From Brassica napus (taxonomy: Eukaryota > Streptophyta > Magnoliopsida > Brassicales > Brassicaceae), in NCBI RefSeq assembly GCF_020379485.1, contig NC_063435.1, positions 2,356,001-2,420,000 of the forward strand: a stretch of 64,000 nt of DNA, written 5' to 3'. The notes beneath the pieces were generated by a model. It was not told the origin of the DNA, did not search any database, and was given only the letters and a program-made list of their open reading frames with translations. This document shows positions 1 to 9,311 of the stretch, one piece after another. Within the stretch, counting starts at the first letter, position 1; each line of letters opens with the position of its first letter. A program made the translations under genes and the position numbers.

Positions 1-1
1 A

Positions 2-304
2 CACAATGGATGCTTTTATATTGAAAGAGCCGCAAACATTTGTGATGAAAAGGCAATAGTTATGAATGCTCTCATTTTTGTATGTTTTGGATTACCTGAA
101 TCTGGAGTTGATGTACTTGACAATGGAATAGCTGACTGGAACAACAACTTAAATGCGGTGACTTCATATGCCAAAAAAATCGAATTGACTTTGTTGCAAT
201 TTTGTGTTACTGGTCATGGTGTACTTGAAGGAACTTGGTATTGTCCATTACCAGAATGCGAGTTTAACCATGCATTTTTTGCATGTTCACTTTGTTTTTT
301 ATAG
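2..304 (+). CDS. Partial ORF at left edge, possibly C-terminus of an F-box-like protein
   Basis: The frame is open from the window edge to a TAA at 302-304, so the 5' part may lie outside. A Met at 62 would give 80 residues, but reading from base 2 adds about 20 more. The C-terminus has a Cys pattern (CPLPEC...ACSLC) like the Cys-rich ends of the plant F-box family of the neighbouring gene at 979-1545. That resemblance is weak, and I could not identify the protein. It may be a remnant of a tandem F-box copy. Confidence 0.25.
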   Translation, partial: HNGCFYIERAANICDEKAIVMNALIFVCFGLPESGVDVLDNGIADWNNNLNAVTSYAKKIELTLLQFCVTGHGVLEGTWYCPLPECEFNHAFFACSLCFL

Positions 305-978
305 GCACTCTATTATTATTAAAAATCTATGTTAACTTGTAATATCTATGTTAACTTGTAATATTTAGTTTTATGTTTCAAACGTTGTCAACTGTTTCTT
401 TTTACTATTGTGAATATATTTGACTACTATACATTTGTGACCCAGCATGGTTAAATAGGTACACGCTGAACAAACGCTAATGATTTCAAACCGTGTCTGC
501 GGTAATGTAATATTGATAAAATTGAAGTTGACTCTCCTGCGAATATGGACAAGTTAAGAAACGCGTGAACATTGTCGTGAGAGTGTTTCTTTAATCTTCT
601 TGCAGACAAGATGAGATAACATTTTTGTTTACACATTTTGAGACTAATACAATTGATAATTTTAAATAATTATCGGAAATAATGAAACTACATAAGTATA
701 AATATCAATCAAATATAAAATTTCTACTAAAACAATTGATAAAATAAAATTTTCGATTAAGTTGAATAATTGCCACTTTGAAAAGTACTTATATACGAAG
801 TTCTCTATTAAATACTTAGCTGAATATGTTATGTAATTAAATTACTGAAAACCGGTATAACTGAAGACATTAATTTTATGTTTTAACCATTGTAACATTT
901 GGTTCATACCTTTTGCAACTGCATGACTGTGCATATAAATAATTTCTTTGTTGAGAAAGAGTGGCTACAACTTCAATC
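305..978. other. AT-rich intergenic stretch
   Basis: No convincing coding, RNA or repeat structure. The short minus-strand frame at 451-636 shows no recognisable protein signal. Confidence 0.5.
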
Positions 979-1545
979 ATGGAACTACCTGAAGATATTG
1001 TATGCGATATTTTATCGAAGATTTTCAATCGGTCAAATAAAGATTTTGGAATTGTAGATTGGTCAATAAAGAGATTTATAGAATCTCAAAATCGTCTTTT
1101 ATTTTTTAAAAATCTAAAACTTAGGAACGTATTCAAACCTCCATACAATGAGAGATATTTTTCTAAACATAGTAACTTCGTAGACGATTGTGTTCTTCTT
1201 AATAACAATGTTGAAGTCATGTTTTTATCTGGCATAAATGAATTCTATTTTAAAAGAGACAAACATAAAGTTCTCAAAGGATTAAAACATGCCGCAAGTT
1301 ATATGCATGCAAAATCCATGTATATATTAGGTATTAATGTTATTGGAGATGGTGATTTAACACAAGGCTCTACATTAATTAAGGAGATATTTAATAGCAA
1401 AGGAATATTTCAGCTTACAAAATGTTATACAAGTCTTAAATCGCTTTCTTTGATGCTTTCAATGAAAAAACACAATTTTTATAGAGACATTTTGGACGGA
1501 ATAGAAGTGCAAAAATATTGTTATTGTGTAGATTGTTTAGTATAA
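979..1545 (+). CDS. F-box protein of the At2g35280-like family, short form
   Basis: Encodes 188 residues from the ATG at 979; the frame is open a few codons further upstream but only to a GTG. The N-terminus MELPEDIVCDILSKI is a typical F-box start, which would bind SKP1 in an SCF ubiquitin ligase. A middle segment (about residues 95-125, with LKGLKHAASYMHAKSMYILGI) resembles the Sel1-like helical repeat of this plant family. The region between is rich in Asn, Phe and Lys. The protein ends soon after the repeat, with a Cys-rich tail (CYCVDC), so it may be shortened at the C-terminus. Such F-box genes turn over quickly in Brassicaceae. No substrate can be inferred. Confidence 0.6.
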   Translation: MELPEDIVCDILSKIFNRSNKDFGIVDWSIKRFIESQNRLLFFKNLKLRNVFKPPYNERYFSKHSNFVDDCVLLNNNVEVMFLSGINEFYFKRDKHKVLKGLKHAASYMHAKSMYILGINVIGDGDLTQGSTLIKEIFNSKGIFQLTKCYTSLKSLSLMLSMKKHNFYRDILDGIEVQKYCYCVDCLV

Positions 1546-2037
1546 AAAGAACTTGTTAAATTCCTTAAATATTTTTATAATTAAATAGTAAAAATGGTTT
1601 ATTATTTCCCTAAGAGGTTATTAAATGTTTGAATTTGTAGCATACGATTTATTTTGCTTACATTAAAATTAATATATATATATATATATATCAATAGTAA
1701 AATAATATTTTCAGTGATTATTATGTTTAAATTTATAAAAAAAAATTAAAATATTAAACTAATTGAGATAAATGTAACATACCATATGTAACTAAAATCT
1801 GGAACAAAATAAAAATACCAGTTGTATTGTACCTTAATAAGGTTTTTAATATTATATATTTTATTATATGCATCATTGGTTGATTTAGTTAAATATTTAA
1901 TATTTTAAACATGTTTTGATTGCAAAAGCATAATTATAACTTTAGATCAAACGGTGTGCCGGTACCATTAGAAGGAAGCTCCTGACTGTTTTGATTGTGG
2001 TGCTGTTGTTGACCTTCTGCAGTTGAACATGTAAACA

Positions 2038-2151
2038 ATGGCAAAGAAGCCCCCGCCGCAGTTTCATGGGAAAGCGCCGGTGCATGTGCTTTCAACAGGG
2101 GCAGGGAAGAGGATGAAAGCGGCGTTGAAGAAAATGAAGTTATGTGATTAA
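2038..2151 (+). CDS. Short basic ORF of 37 codons, possible captured gene fragment
   Basis: An ATG at 2038 opens a 37-residue Lys/Pro-rich frame (starts MAKKPPPQFHGKAPVH) ending at TAA 2149-2151. The surrounding 1950-2230 is visibly less AT-rich than its neighbours and lies just inside the Helitron 3' end at 2403, so it could be a host gene piece picked up by that element. No family recognised. Confidence 0.15.
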   Translation: MAKKPPPQFHGKAPVHVLSTGAGKRMKAALKKMKLCD

Positions 2152-2372
2152 GAAGTTATAGAGGTTCTACCGGTACAATATAAGAAGGCGAAGACATGTT
2201 AAGGAATGGAACTAAGTTTTGAAACAGTTTGGTTGGTCCTGCGTTTGAGTTTGGAAGAACTTTTACTTAAAGTTGCATCCTTTGGCTTAGTGTCTAAGCA
2301 ATCCACAAATGAAATACCTAAACAAAATTAACCAAGTATTTGAAAATGTTTATATTTAATTTAGTATTGTTT

Positions 2373-2403
2373 CCCCCGCGAACCGCGGGGGTCAGAATCC
2401 TAG
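2373..2403 (+). mobile_element. Helitron 3' terminus
   Basis: A perfect 8-bp stem hairpin (CCCCCGCG, loop AAC, CGCGGGGG) at 2373-2391 is followed by 8 bases and CTAG at 2400-2403, then a host T. This is the classic Helitron 3' end. The 5' end (A|TC...) was not located, so the element may cover part of 1546-2403. The sequence immediately right, from 2404, is homologous to the DNA downstream of the tRNA at 17642, so the Helitron sits at the border of the inverted duplication. Confidence 0.75.
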
Positions 2404-2448
2404 TGGAAATAACAGAAAAAAAAATGTCCGGATAAATTTTCGGGAGTT

Positions 2449-2520
2449 TGAACCCGACGTCAATTGAACACGCAACCTTCTGATCTGGAGTCAGACGCGC
2501 TACCATTGCCCCACGGATCC
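2449..2520 (-). pseudogene. Degenerate tRNA-Trp (CCA) copy
   Basis: Same 72-nt layout as the three intact copies, with anticodon CCA in loop CTCCAGA. Two changes damage it: C11 of the D stem is G, and the invariant C61 closing the T loop is G (TTCAATTG instead of TTCGATTC). Both should impair folding and the internal Pol III promoter, so I call it a pseudogene. It lies downstream of the SAUR at 2772 on the same strand, mirroring the pair at 17143/17642. Confidence 0.8.
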
Positions 2521-2771
2521 GGACGCCAAACAGTAGGAGTTAGCTTAATTGACCTATGAAGAAATTTTAGTTTTAGGTTATTCAAGTGTTGTGTATTTCG
2601 TTTTCAAAGATCGATCCAAAACGTATTACATGAGATCGTGTAGATTGCTTGAAAACTGAATTCATTTTATAACCTTTCCGGAAAACTCATTCGAGAAGAA
2701 AGAGTAAAGATTCATCTATATACAATGAATAAATCTAACTCTAGTTCTAAGAACAAAATGGTGAATAATCA

Positions 2772-3071
2772 TCAATGAAGCCGAGAAGTAACATTGATAA
2801 AAGTATCTTCAGGACAAGGGATCGTTAAGCCACCCATTGGATGATCGAACCCAAACTCTTCTTCGGCTTTACTGAGAAGAGCTTGAAACGAAGGTTGGCT
2901 CAAGTATGAGATTGGCACCACATATCTCTTCTTCTGGCTCTCTCCTACGTACACCGCAAGAAACCCTTTAGGTGGTGCCGCCATGGTTGCTCTTTTGCTT
3001 GTAGAAGCTGTTGATGTTACAGAGCGGCCAAGAATCTTCTTTGCACCCAATAAACTTCTCACCAAAGCCAT
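2772..3071 (-). CDS. SAUR protein, SAUR19-24 subfamily (copy 1, type A)
   Basis: A 99-residue small auxin-up RNA protein. Family knowledge: SAUR19-type proteins inhibit PP2C-D phosphatases at the plasma membrane, keeping the proton ATPase active and driving cell expansion. The sequence shows [12 protein letters not shown] at the start, a Thr/Ser/Ala linker, then the SAUR domain ([49 protein letters not shown]). The frame continues 60 codons upstream, but that stretch contains the TATA box and leader, and the MALVRS start is shared by all copies, so the ATG at 3071 is used. Closest partner is the copy at 17143, as expected for its counterpart in the inverted duplication. Confidence 0.93.
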   Translation of the reverse strand: MALVRSLLGAKKILGRSVTSTASTSKRATMAAPPKGFLAVYVGESQKKRYVVPISYLSQPSFQALLSKAEEEFGFDHPMGGLTIPCPEDTFINVTSRLH

Positions 3072-3290
3072 TTCTGAAAGTTTGAATTCTTTTGAAGAGA
3101 TGTATGAAAATATAAGGTGATTGGATTGCTTGTTGTTGGTTGATGATAGAAAGAATGAGTTATGTGTATATATAGAAATATCAATGAAGATAATGAGTTG
3201 CAATCCTCTCTGAAAAATCGTTGAAACTTGTGGTGTTGAAGTGTGGGACAAGCTACCACAATTTCACATGGTTCTGTCTTTCGCATCTGG
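3072..3290 (-). promoter_or_regulatory. Promoter of SAUR copy 1
   Basis: Read towards the gene, it contains the 16-bp motif AAGACAGAACCATGTG (3265-3280, 209 bp from the ATG), a TGTCCCACACTTCAA-type block (about 3238-3252), and a TATATATA box near 3165. CATGTG is a PIF-type E-box and GACA is the core of an ARF site. The function is inferred from motif content and conservation across the array. Confidence 0.6.
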
Positions 3291-4288
3291 AAAGAAATGC
3301 ATTAATGCAATTTGTCTGCTTGGATAATCTCCAACGGCAATTCACAAGGGCTTGTTTTCTCAATGTTTCTTTGAATCCATAGTAATCAAGTGGTTGGTTG
3401 TTTGGCCTATTCTCTAAACTCTGAGGTCGAAATGGATTTAATAAGAACTAAAAGTAGGGACCTGTTGTTCTTCAACAGCAGAACATAACAACAAGTCCCT
3501 GTCAGTACTAATTATGTTTTTATTTGATTAAATATGACATTAATATTTATGTAAATTTTTTTATACAGGTGTCTCTCAGTTCATCATTTCAGGAGAACAA
3601 TAAATATTTAGGCCTTTAAGCTTTTGGTAGAAAAAAAATGAAAAGCAGAGTACGGAAGATAAATTTTGATCAAATCAAGGATTTTGTTTCTGACATTGTT
3701 ACGTGAGTTGAAAGACTGATATAGTTAAACCAGCAGATAACCTAGAAGGAAGGGAAGCAGAGGAAATCTCAAGAAACATAACAAGATTTTCTAGAAGATT
3801 ATGGGTTATACATAAGCTGTAAGAGCCCTCACTATATTAGTTTCTACATGATTCTTGTCCTACAACTTCATAGCAGAATGAACTTTACAATTACACAGGA
3901 TACTTAATAAATTAAACAACCTCTTAAACTGAGAGATAATACCCTAAATGAAGAATTTTGTTTGGTTGATAAAAAGAACTGACTAATAGTAAGGCGATCC
4001 GTTTAATTTCATCTCTTTGCACTGCTCAGCCTTCTTTGTTAATTTAAAGCCTTCCAATTTGGTTAAACAGCAACTAAAGTATAATTTAAGGTGTTGTCAT
4101 TCTTTTTTCAATGTTTGATCCAAAATGCATAAATATAAAATGAATCATTATTGTGTAACAGAATAATGGTATTTACTTCCAAAAACTTTTAGAACAACTC
4201 TTTCAAGAAGAAAGAGTAAAAAAAAATCTCCTCTATTTACAAGGAACAAGTCTAACTCTAATTCTAAGAACAAAATGATGGATAATCA
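3291..4288. repeat. Spacer of inverted duplication, arm 1
   Basis: No gene. The sequence is the reverse complement, with modest divergence, of 14140-14690 plus 16450-16860. For example, the stretch around 3780-3900 matches 14570-14660. The 1.7-kb LINE that splits arm 2 is absent here, so 3725-3770 preserves the empty insertion site. A related spacer also occurs around 20470-21560. Confidence 0.7.
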
Positions 4289-4567
4289 TCACTGAAGCCG
4301 AGAAGTCACAGTGATGAAAGTATCTTCAGGACATGGGATCGTTAAGCCACCCATTGGATGATCGAACCCAAACTCTTCCTCGGCTTTACTGAGAAGAGCT
4401 TGAAATGAAGGCTGGCTCAAGTAAGAGATTGGCACTACATATCTCTTCTTCTGACTTTCTCCTATGTACACCGCAAGAAACCCTTTTGGTGAAGCCGAGG
4501 TTGCTCTTTTGCTTGTTGCAGCTCCAAGAATCTTCTTTGCACCCAATAGACTTCTCACCAAAGCCAT
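4289..4567 (-). CDS. SAUR protein, SAUR19-24 subfamily (copy 2, type A)
   Basis: 92 residues with a short linker between [15 protein letters not shown] and the SAUR domain. It shares SKAEEEFGF (Ala rather than Ser) with the copy at 13857 and differs from it at only a handful of residues (for example YIGES against YVGES, and the last three residues). That makes the two counterparts in the inverted duplication. The start codon is followed upstream by a T-rich leader and then by a MITE (4621-4869) that separates the ORF from its TATA box. Confidence 0.93.
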   Translation of the reverse strand: MALVRSLLGAKKILGAATSKRATSASPKGFLAVYIGESQKKRYVVPISYLSQPSFQALLSKAEEEFGFDHPMGGLTIPCPEDTFITVTSRLQ

Positions 4568-5629
4568 TTCTAGTTTTTTTTTTTTTTTGAAAGTTTGAAT
4601 CCTTTTGAAGCTTCTGATCAGAGCATGTTTATTGCTAAAACCCTTTAAGGGTCTCTTAAGTGGTCATAATGAAGAAAAAATTAAGTGGACCAGAGAGAAC
4701 AGAGACAGAAAGAGAGAGAAATAGAGACAAAAGAAGAAAAGCAACCGAAGCAACGACCCTTCTAGTGCTTAATTAAGCAACATCCCTTCTCTTTTTTTTT
4801 CTTTTTTCTTTTCTTTTAATTACAAAATATCCTAAGCAACCTACTTAAGCTACTGCAATAAACATGCTCTGAAGATGTTATGAAAAGGTTCAGGTTATTG
4901 GATGTATTGCTTGTTTGTTGGTTGATGATAGAAATAACGGGTAGTGTGTATATATAGAAAGATCAACCAATGAATTGAAACTCTCTGAAAAATCTTTGAA
5001 GCTTGTGGACTTGAAGTGTGGGACAGACTAGAGCAGGGTTTCACATGGTTCTGTCTTCACCAACTGAGAAAGTTGTAGTTTAATGCAATTTGTCTTGATG
5101 AGATTATTAACTAAGTGTGGGATAATAAACTAAAAACAAATGCAATTCACAAGGGCTTGTTTTCTCAATGTTTGTTTAGATAAGACATATGTTATTGTCA
5201 ATAATAAAGACCAGCAAGTTTCTGTTCTTCATGTTCTGCGGTGATCATATTCCCTCATCTCTGTGGTCTAAACGGATTTATTTAATAATAACTCAAAGTG
5301 GGGATTTTAAGTTTCTCAACAACAGAACAACAAGTCTCTGTCACACGTTAACTTGTTCTTTGATGATATCCGCAACTAGGATCACAGGACAGTTATACGT
5401 AAAAAATGAACATCTCGTTAGGTTTAGTTTCTTGTCATCTATCATATCTAGAAGACTGAACCATGTGAAACTTTGGTTGATTATGTTCATCATCAATCTA
5501 TTTATACATCCGGAGACAGAACCAAGTATTCAAATCACCAAGTAGTAAATAAAGCAAATCCAAACCTGAATCTGAGCATCTATAACATTTTTTCAGAAGC
5601 TTCAAATTTTAGTTTTCCAGACACGAGAA
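4568..5629. promoter_or_regulatory. Divergent promoter between SAUR copies 2 and 3
   Basis: The region serves both genes. For the minus gene it holds a TATATATA box near 4950 and the 16-bp CACATGGTTCTGTCTT motif at 5042-5057; its distance to the ATG is 490 bp, or about 240 bp without the MITE. For the plus gene it holds a variant motif, AAGACTGAACCATGTG (about 5451-5466), and a TTTATA-type TATA element in CTATTTATACATCC (about 5496). CATATG at about 5187 matches the NDE-type element described in SAUR promoters. Roles are inferred. Confidence 0.55.
4621..4869. mobile_element. MITE with 14-bp perfect terminal inverted repeats
   Basis: Ends are GAGCATGTTTATTG (4621-4634) and CAATAAACATGCTC (4856-4869). 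The 250-bp interior has a purine-rich half and a T-rich half. The copy at 13857 keeps the uninterrupted leader GCTTCTGAAGATG (reverse-complemented at about 13809-13821), which shows the insertion point and fits a short TGA-type target duplication. That would suit a PIF/Harbinger-like MITE. It lies in the 5' leader or core promoter of SAUR copy 2. Confidence 0.75.
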
Positions 5630-5920
5630 ATGGCTTTGTTCAGAGGTCTCTTGGGTGCAAAGAAGATCATTGGCGTTTCTGTAGCGGTTACAAGCAAACA
5701 GACCGTTTCAGCGCCAAAGGGGTTTCTTGCAGTGTACGTTGGTGAAGACCAGATCCAGAAGAAGAGATATGTGGTGCCAATCTCATATTTAAACCAGCCT
5801 TCTTTTCAAGCTCTTCTCAGCAAATCCGAAGAAGAGTTTGGATTCGATCATCCAATGGGTGGCTTGACAATCCCCTGTCCTGAAGATACCTTCATTAGTG
5901 TGACGTCAAGGTTTCAATGA
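5630..5920 (+). CDS. SAUR protein, SAUR19-24 subfamily (copy 3, type B)
   Basis: 96 residues of the second subtype: it starts [18 protein letters not shown] and has GEDQIQKKR where type A has GESQKKR, a two-residue longer loop. The rest of the SAUR domain ([33 protein letters not shown]) is conserved. It is divergent from copy 2. In the inverted duplication its counterpart is the type B gene at 12730. The ATG at 5630 is the first in frame after the leader. Confidence 0.92.
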   Translation: MALFRGLLGAKKIIGVSVAVTSKQTVSAPKGFLAVYVGEDQIQKKRYVVPISYLNQPSFQALLSKSEEEFGFDHPMGGLTIPCPEDTFISVTSRFQ

Positions 5921-6449
5921 TGATGTTCCAAAAGAAGAAAAAACTAACGTTAGTTAGAGATATAATCATCCAATGTAAATATGTTAACGTTTTACAATGT
6001 GAAAGAGTTAAATAATATGAATAGTTTCAGAATGCTTTTTCTCCCAAGTTAAATGAATGTGCAACCAAAACACAAACAATGAAAAGCTAAAAGAGGTTTT
6101 TTCTCTCTCTTTGGTTCTCTGTTTACAATCCACCATTGATTATGCTTTCTTCAAAACTTAATCGTTTTCTTACGTATGCTACTATGGTTTTATTTCCTCT
6201 TTCTTGATTCTTTGTTCTTTTTCTTCTAAATCTTTATAGCATGCAGACAGCATGCAGACAGCAGACCAATGTTTTCGCTCTTCATGTGTCGTCGTAACTC
6301 GTACGTGTTAGTGTTAACACATATTTTCGGTTATAATAAATTGAGTTCAAACTATATTGTACTCCTAGTAGAACCGGGTGAAAGGTAGCAAAACCGGAGG
6401 GTAAATCTTGGGATGGAAACAAAAATTTCCGGATTAATGTTCGGGATTT
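5921..6449. other. Intergenic stretch between a SAUR and a tRNA
   Basis: Holds the 3' flank of copy 3 and a direct repeat of GCATGCAGACA at about 6239-6260. No gene seen. Confidence 0.4.
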
Positions 6450-6521
6450 TGAACCCGACGTGAATCGAACACGCAACCTTCTGATCTGGAGTCAGACGCG
6501 CTACCATTGCGCCACGGATCC
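6450..6521 (-). tRNA. tRNA-Trp (CCA)
   Basis: 72 nt, intronless. The cloverleaf is complete: acceptor GGATCCG pairs with CGGGTTC (two wobble pairs), D stem GCGC/GCGC, anticodon stem TCTGA/TCAGA with loop CTCCAGA (anticodon CCA), and T arm GCGTG-TTCGATT-CACGT. It is identical to the copies at 17642 and 23742 and lies 230 bp downstream of SAUR copy 4 on the same strand, so it was probably amplified with the SAUR genes. Confidence 0.93.
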
Positions 6522-6750
6522 GGATGTCTAATACCCTCACATATACTTATCTAACCTTGATTTGATATAATACAAAGTTAGGGTTCCTTCGTTTTCAACG
6601 ATCGATCAAAAATGGTGTCTATTGCATGAAAATGACATTCACCTTGTAAACATTTAGAACAACTCTTTCAAGAAGAAAGATAAAAAAGTCATATATTATA
6701 CAATGAATAAGTCTACTTCAAGAATAAAATACTGGAAAATCAGTTATTCA

Positions 6751-7047
6751 TCACTGGATCCTAGAAGTCACATTGATGAAGGTATCTTCGGGACAAGGAA
6801 TGGTTAAGCCACCCATTGGATGATCAAACCCGAACTCTTCCTCGGATTTACTGAGAAGAGCTTGAAATGAAGGCTGGCTCAAGTATGAGATCGGCACCAA
6901 ATATCTCGTCTTCTGACTCTCTCCTACGTACACAGCCAGAAACCCTTTTGGTGGTGCCACTGAGGCTGCTCTTTTGCTCGTTGAAGCTCCTGCGGTGTAG
7001 AGGCCAAGAATCTTCTTTGCACCAAGTAGACTTCTCATCAACGCCAT
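6751..7047 (-). CDS. SAUR protein, SAUR19-24 subfamily (copy 4, type A)
   Basis: 98 residues, starting [12 protein letters not shown]. Unusual details are KTRYLVPIS in place of KKRYVVPIS and a longer Ser/Thr/Ala linker. The ORF is intact, but a 1.1-kb LINE (7135-8260) lies about 90 bp upstream of the ATG, between leader and TATA box, so normal expression is doubtful. The conserved upstream motif survives beyond the LINE at 8381-8395. The gene is followed on its strand by the tRNA at 6450. Confidence 0.92.
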   Translation of the reverse strand: MALMRSLLGAKKILGLYTAGASTSKRAASVAPPKGFLAVYVGESQKTRYLVPISYLSQPSFQALLSKSEEEFGFDHPMGGLTIPCPEDTFINVTSRIQ

Positions 7048-7134
7048 CTCTTTTTTTAAAGTTTGAAATTTTTTTTTGAGGCTTTTGAAGATGTATGAAA
7101 AGCTTCAAGTTGATGGATATGTTGCTTCCTGTTT

Positions 7135-8260
7135 TTTTTTTTTTTTTTTTTTTAATTGAAGATATCCTTTCCAAAATATTCTTACATCACAAAAGTACGT
7201 AATGAAAGGTAAAGAAAGAGCAGAAGAAGAAAAAATGATGGTTTAAAATGATAGAAAGAGCACAAGAGAAGATGCCTTCAATGATTATAGAGAAGGAGAG
7301 CTATGGCTGGAAGTATTGGAACCAAAGATGAAGGTATGAAACGCCAGCCATAGTGGACGAATGGGTACCCATCCGAGACAACCTTTCCTTTTGATCCAAG
7401 CCATGGAGCTTGGCTCTTAAAATTGTTTGAAGCTCTTTCAACAGGGAAGTAACAGACCTTGAAGTTGCAGTGTGGATCCTTGTGTTTCTTTCTTTCCAAA
7501 TAAGATAAACTGCCGCCTGGAAAATGATCTTACACAATACCTTAAGCTTTGCATTAGTCGTAAAGGACCTGAGCCACACCAGATTATGCTCAAAGCTATT
7601 AGGTGGTGAGAATGGAGCTGCTTGAAACAAAAAATTCCAAAGGTCCAGCGAGAACGAACAAGCGAAGAATAAGTGATGAAGACTCTCATCAACCGTATCG
7701 CAAAGAGGACACAAAGGAGTAACATCTAAACCCCACCTTCTTAGCTTATCTCGAGTCGGCATTCTATCACGAGCAGCAACCCACGTGATAAATGTATGTT
7801 TCGGAATATTTCCTTGGAACCAAACCGACGAGAACCAGTCAACAGGAGGTGGCATCGGGTGCAAAGTACTCCAAGTTAAAGCAGAGGAAAAGACAGCAGG
7901 AGGTGAATGCAAAGTATTACGCCAGAGAAAAATATTCGGGAGAGAAGAGTTTATTTCAGCAGGCAAGTCAGGAAGACAAGCTCGCAGCAGAAGAAGAGTG
8001 GGATGTCTTCCCCTTGGCCTAGACCAAGCACCCCTCGAAGCAGCCTGTTTGACAGTAAGCATAAAGCGTATGCCAGTAACTCTCGGACCGTTTGCCCCTG
8101 TAAGGTTAATCAAAGGTCCTAAACCTGTCCAATTATCATGCCAAAAAGAGGCAGTATTCCCAGAATGAACCTGACATACCAAGAAAGGCCTTGCCAACTC
8201 CCGGAGCTTAATCAGCCGTCTCCATATCCAGGAGCCATTTCCCGTGGAGACAGTTCTGGA
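7135..8260 (-). mobile_element. 5'-truncated LINE inserted in a SAUR leader, with target site duplication
   Basis: The insertion is bounded by the 15-bp direct repeat TGTTGCTTCCTGTTT at 7120-7134 and 8261-8275. Its 3' end carries a poly(A) tail, seen as a T run at 7132-7153 on the plus strand. Only the 3' part of an L1-type element is present. Removing it joins the leader of SAUR copy 4 to the TATATA box near 8302, which restores the same spacing as in sister genes. Confidence 0.88.
7301..8197 (-). pseudogene. LINE ORF2 3' fragment with zf-RVT domain
   Basis: An open frame of almost 300 codons without a true 5' end. It reads through the reverse-transcriptase zinc-binding (zf-RVT) region: a VWFQGNIPKHTFITWVAARDRMPT block is followed by CPLC, LHHLFFACSF and LW. 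The endonuclease and reverse transcriptase parts are missing, and no RNase H domain follows. The long uninterrupted frame suggests a fairly recent insertion. Confidence 0.8.
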
Positions 8261-8275
8261 TGTTGCTTCCTGTTT

Positions 8276-9032
8276 GTTGATGATATAAAGAAAGGGTTAT
8301 GTGTGTATATAGAAAGATTAATGAATGAGTTTGAAAAGTCCTTGAAACATGTGGTCTACAAGTGTGGGACAGGCTATAGAACATGGTTCTGTCTTTAACA
8401 TCTCTAAAAGATGCATTAAAGCAACTTGTCTACTTGGATAATCTCCATATCCAGTTCACAAGGGCTTGTTTTCTCAATGTTTCTAAAGAAAGAATCCTTT
8501 ATTTTACTTATAATTGTCATGTGTGATCCTAATATTATCAAAGAACAACTTGAACGGTGGAATAGACTTCTTGTTATGGTTGTTGAGAAACTTCAGGTCC
8601 CATTTAGTTCTTATTAAATCCATTAAGACCACAGATATGAGATAATAGGAAAAATAAACAACCATAGAACGTGGAAGAAAGAACCTTGCTGGTCTTTGTT
8701 ATTGACAGTGGCATATGTATCATCTAAAGCTTTTTGAGACAACAAGCCCTTGTGACTCATCTATCATCAAGACAAATTTCATTAATGCATCTTTCCATAG
8801 TTTTTAAGACAGAACCATGTGATCTGCTCTGGTCTGTCCCACGATCCAAGTCCACAAGTTTCAAAGTTCTTTTCTATGAGATTTCAACTCATTCATTGAT
8901 CTATCTATATATACACACGAGTCATTCTTTCTATCATTAACCAAAAACAAGCAATTCAATAACTTTAATCCTTTCATACATCTTCAAAAGATTCAAAAGA
9001 ACTCAAACGTTCAGCAACAAAAGTAAAACGAA
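8276..9032. promoter_or_regulatory. Divergent promoter between SAUR copies 4 and 5
   Basis: For the minus gene: TATATA near 8302 and motif ACATGGTTCTGTCTT at 8381-8395. For the plus gene: motif AAGACAGAACCATGTG at 8806-8821 (227 bp from the ATG) and TATATATA near 8905. Between them lie GGTCCCAT (about 8597-8604), identical to the DUE core described in soybean SAUR promoters, and CATATG (about 8711), the NDE-type core. Activity is inferred from motif identity. Confidence 0.6.
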
Positions 9033-9311
9033 ATGGCTTTGGTGAGGAGTCTATTGGGTGCAAAGAAGATGCTTGGAGCTGCAACAAGCAAAAGAGCAAC
9101 CTCGGCTGCACCAAAAGGGTTTCTTGCAGTGTACGTAGGAGAGAGCCAGAAGAAGAGATATGTGGTGCCAATCTCATACTTAAGCCAGCCTTCGTTTCAA
9201 GCTCTTCTCAGTAAATCAGAAGAAGAGTTTGGGTTTGATCATCCAATGGGTGGCTTAACCATCCCTTGTCCTGAAGATACTTTCATCAATGTTACTTCTA
9301 GGCTTCAGTGA
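9033..9311 (+). CDS. SAUR protein, SAUR19-24 subfamily (copy 5, type A)
   Basis: 92 residues, short-linker type A. It has [18 protein letters not shown], with Met where copies 2 and 9 have Ile, and SKSEEEFGF. The SAUR domain is complete. The 3' flank has ATAGATTTGTTCCTTGTA (about 9345-9362), resembling the ATAGAT...GTA core of the DST mRNA-instability element known from SAUR transcripts. The gene is divergent from copy 4 and convergent with copy 6. Confidence 0.93.
   Translation: MALVRSLLGAKKMLGAATSKRATSAAPKGFLAVYVGESQKKRYVVPISYLSQPSFQALLSKSEEEFGFDHPMGGLTIPCPEDTFINVTSRLQ

Noticed and set aside
3072..3251. N-terminal extensions of SAUR frames (here, and at 13021-13155)
   Set aside because: They run through the TATA box and leader, differ between copies, and the MALVRS/MALFRG start is common to all members.
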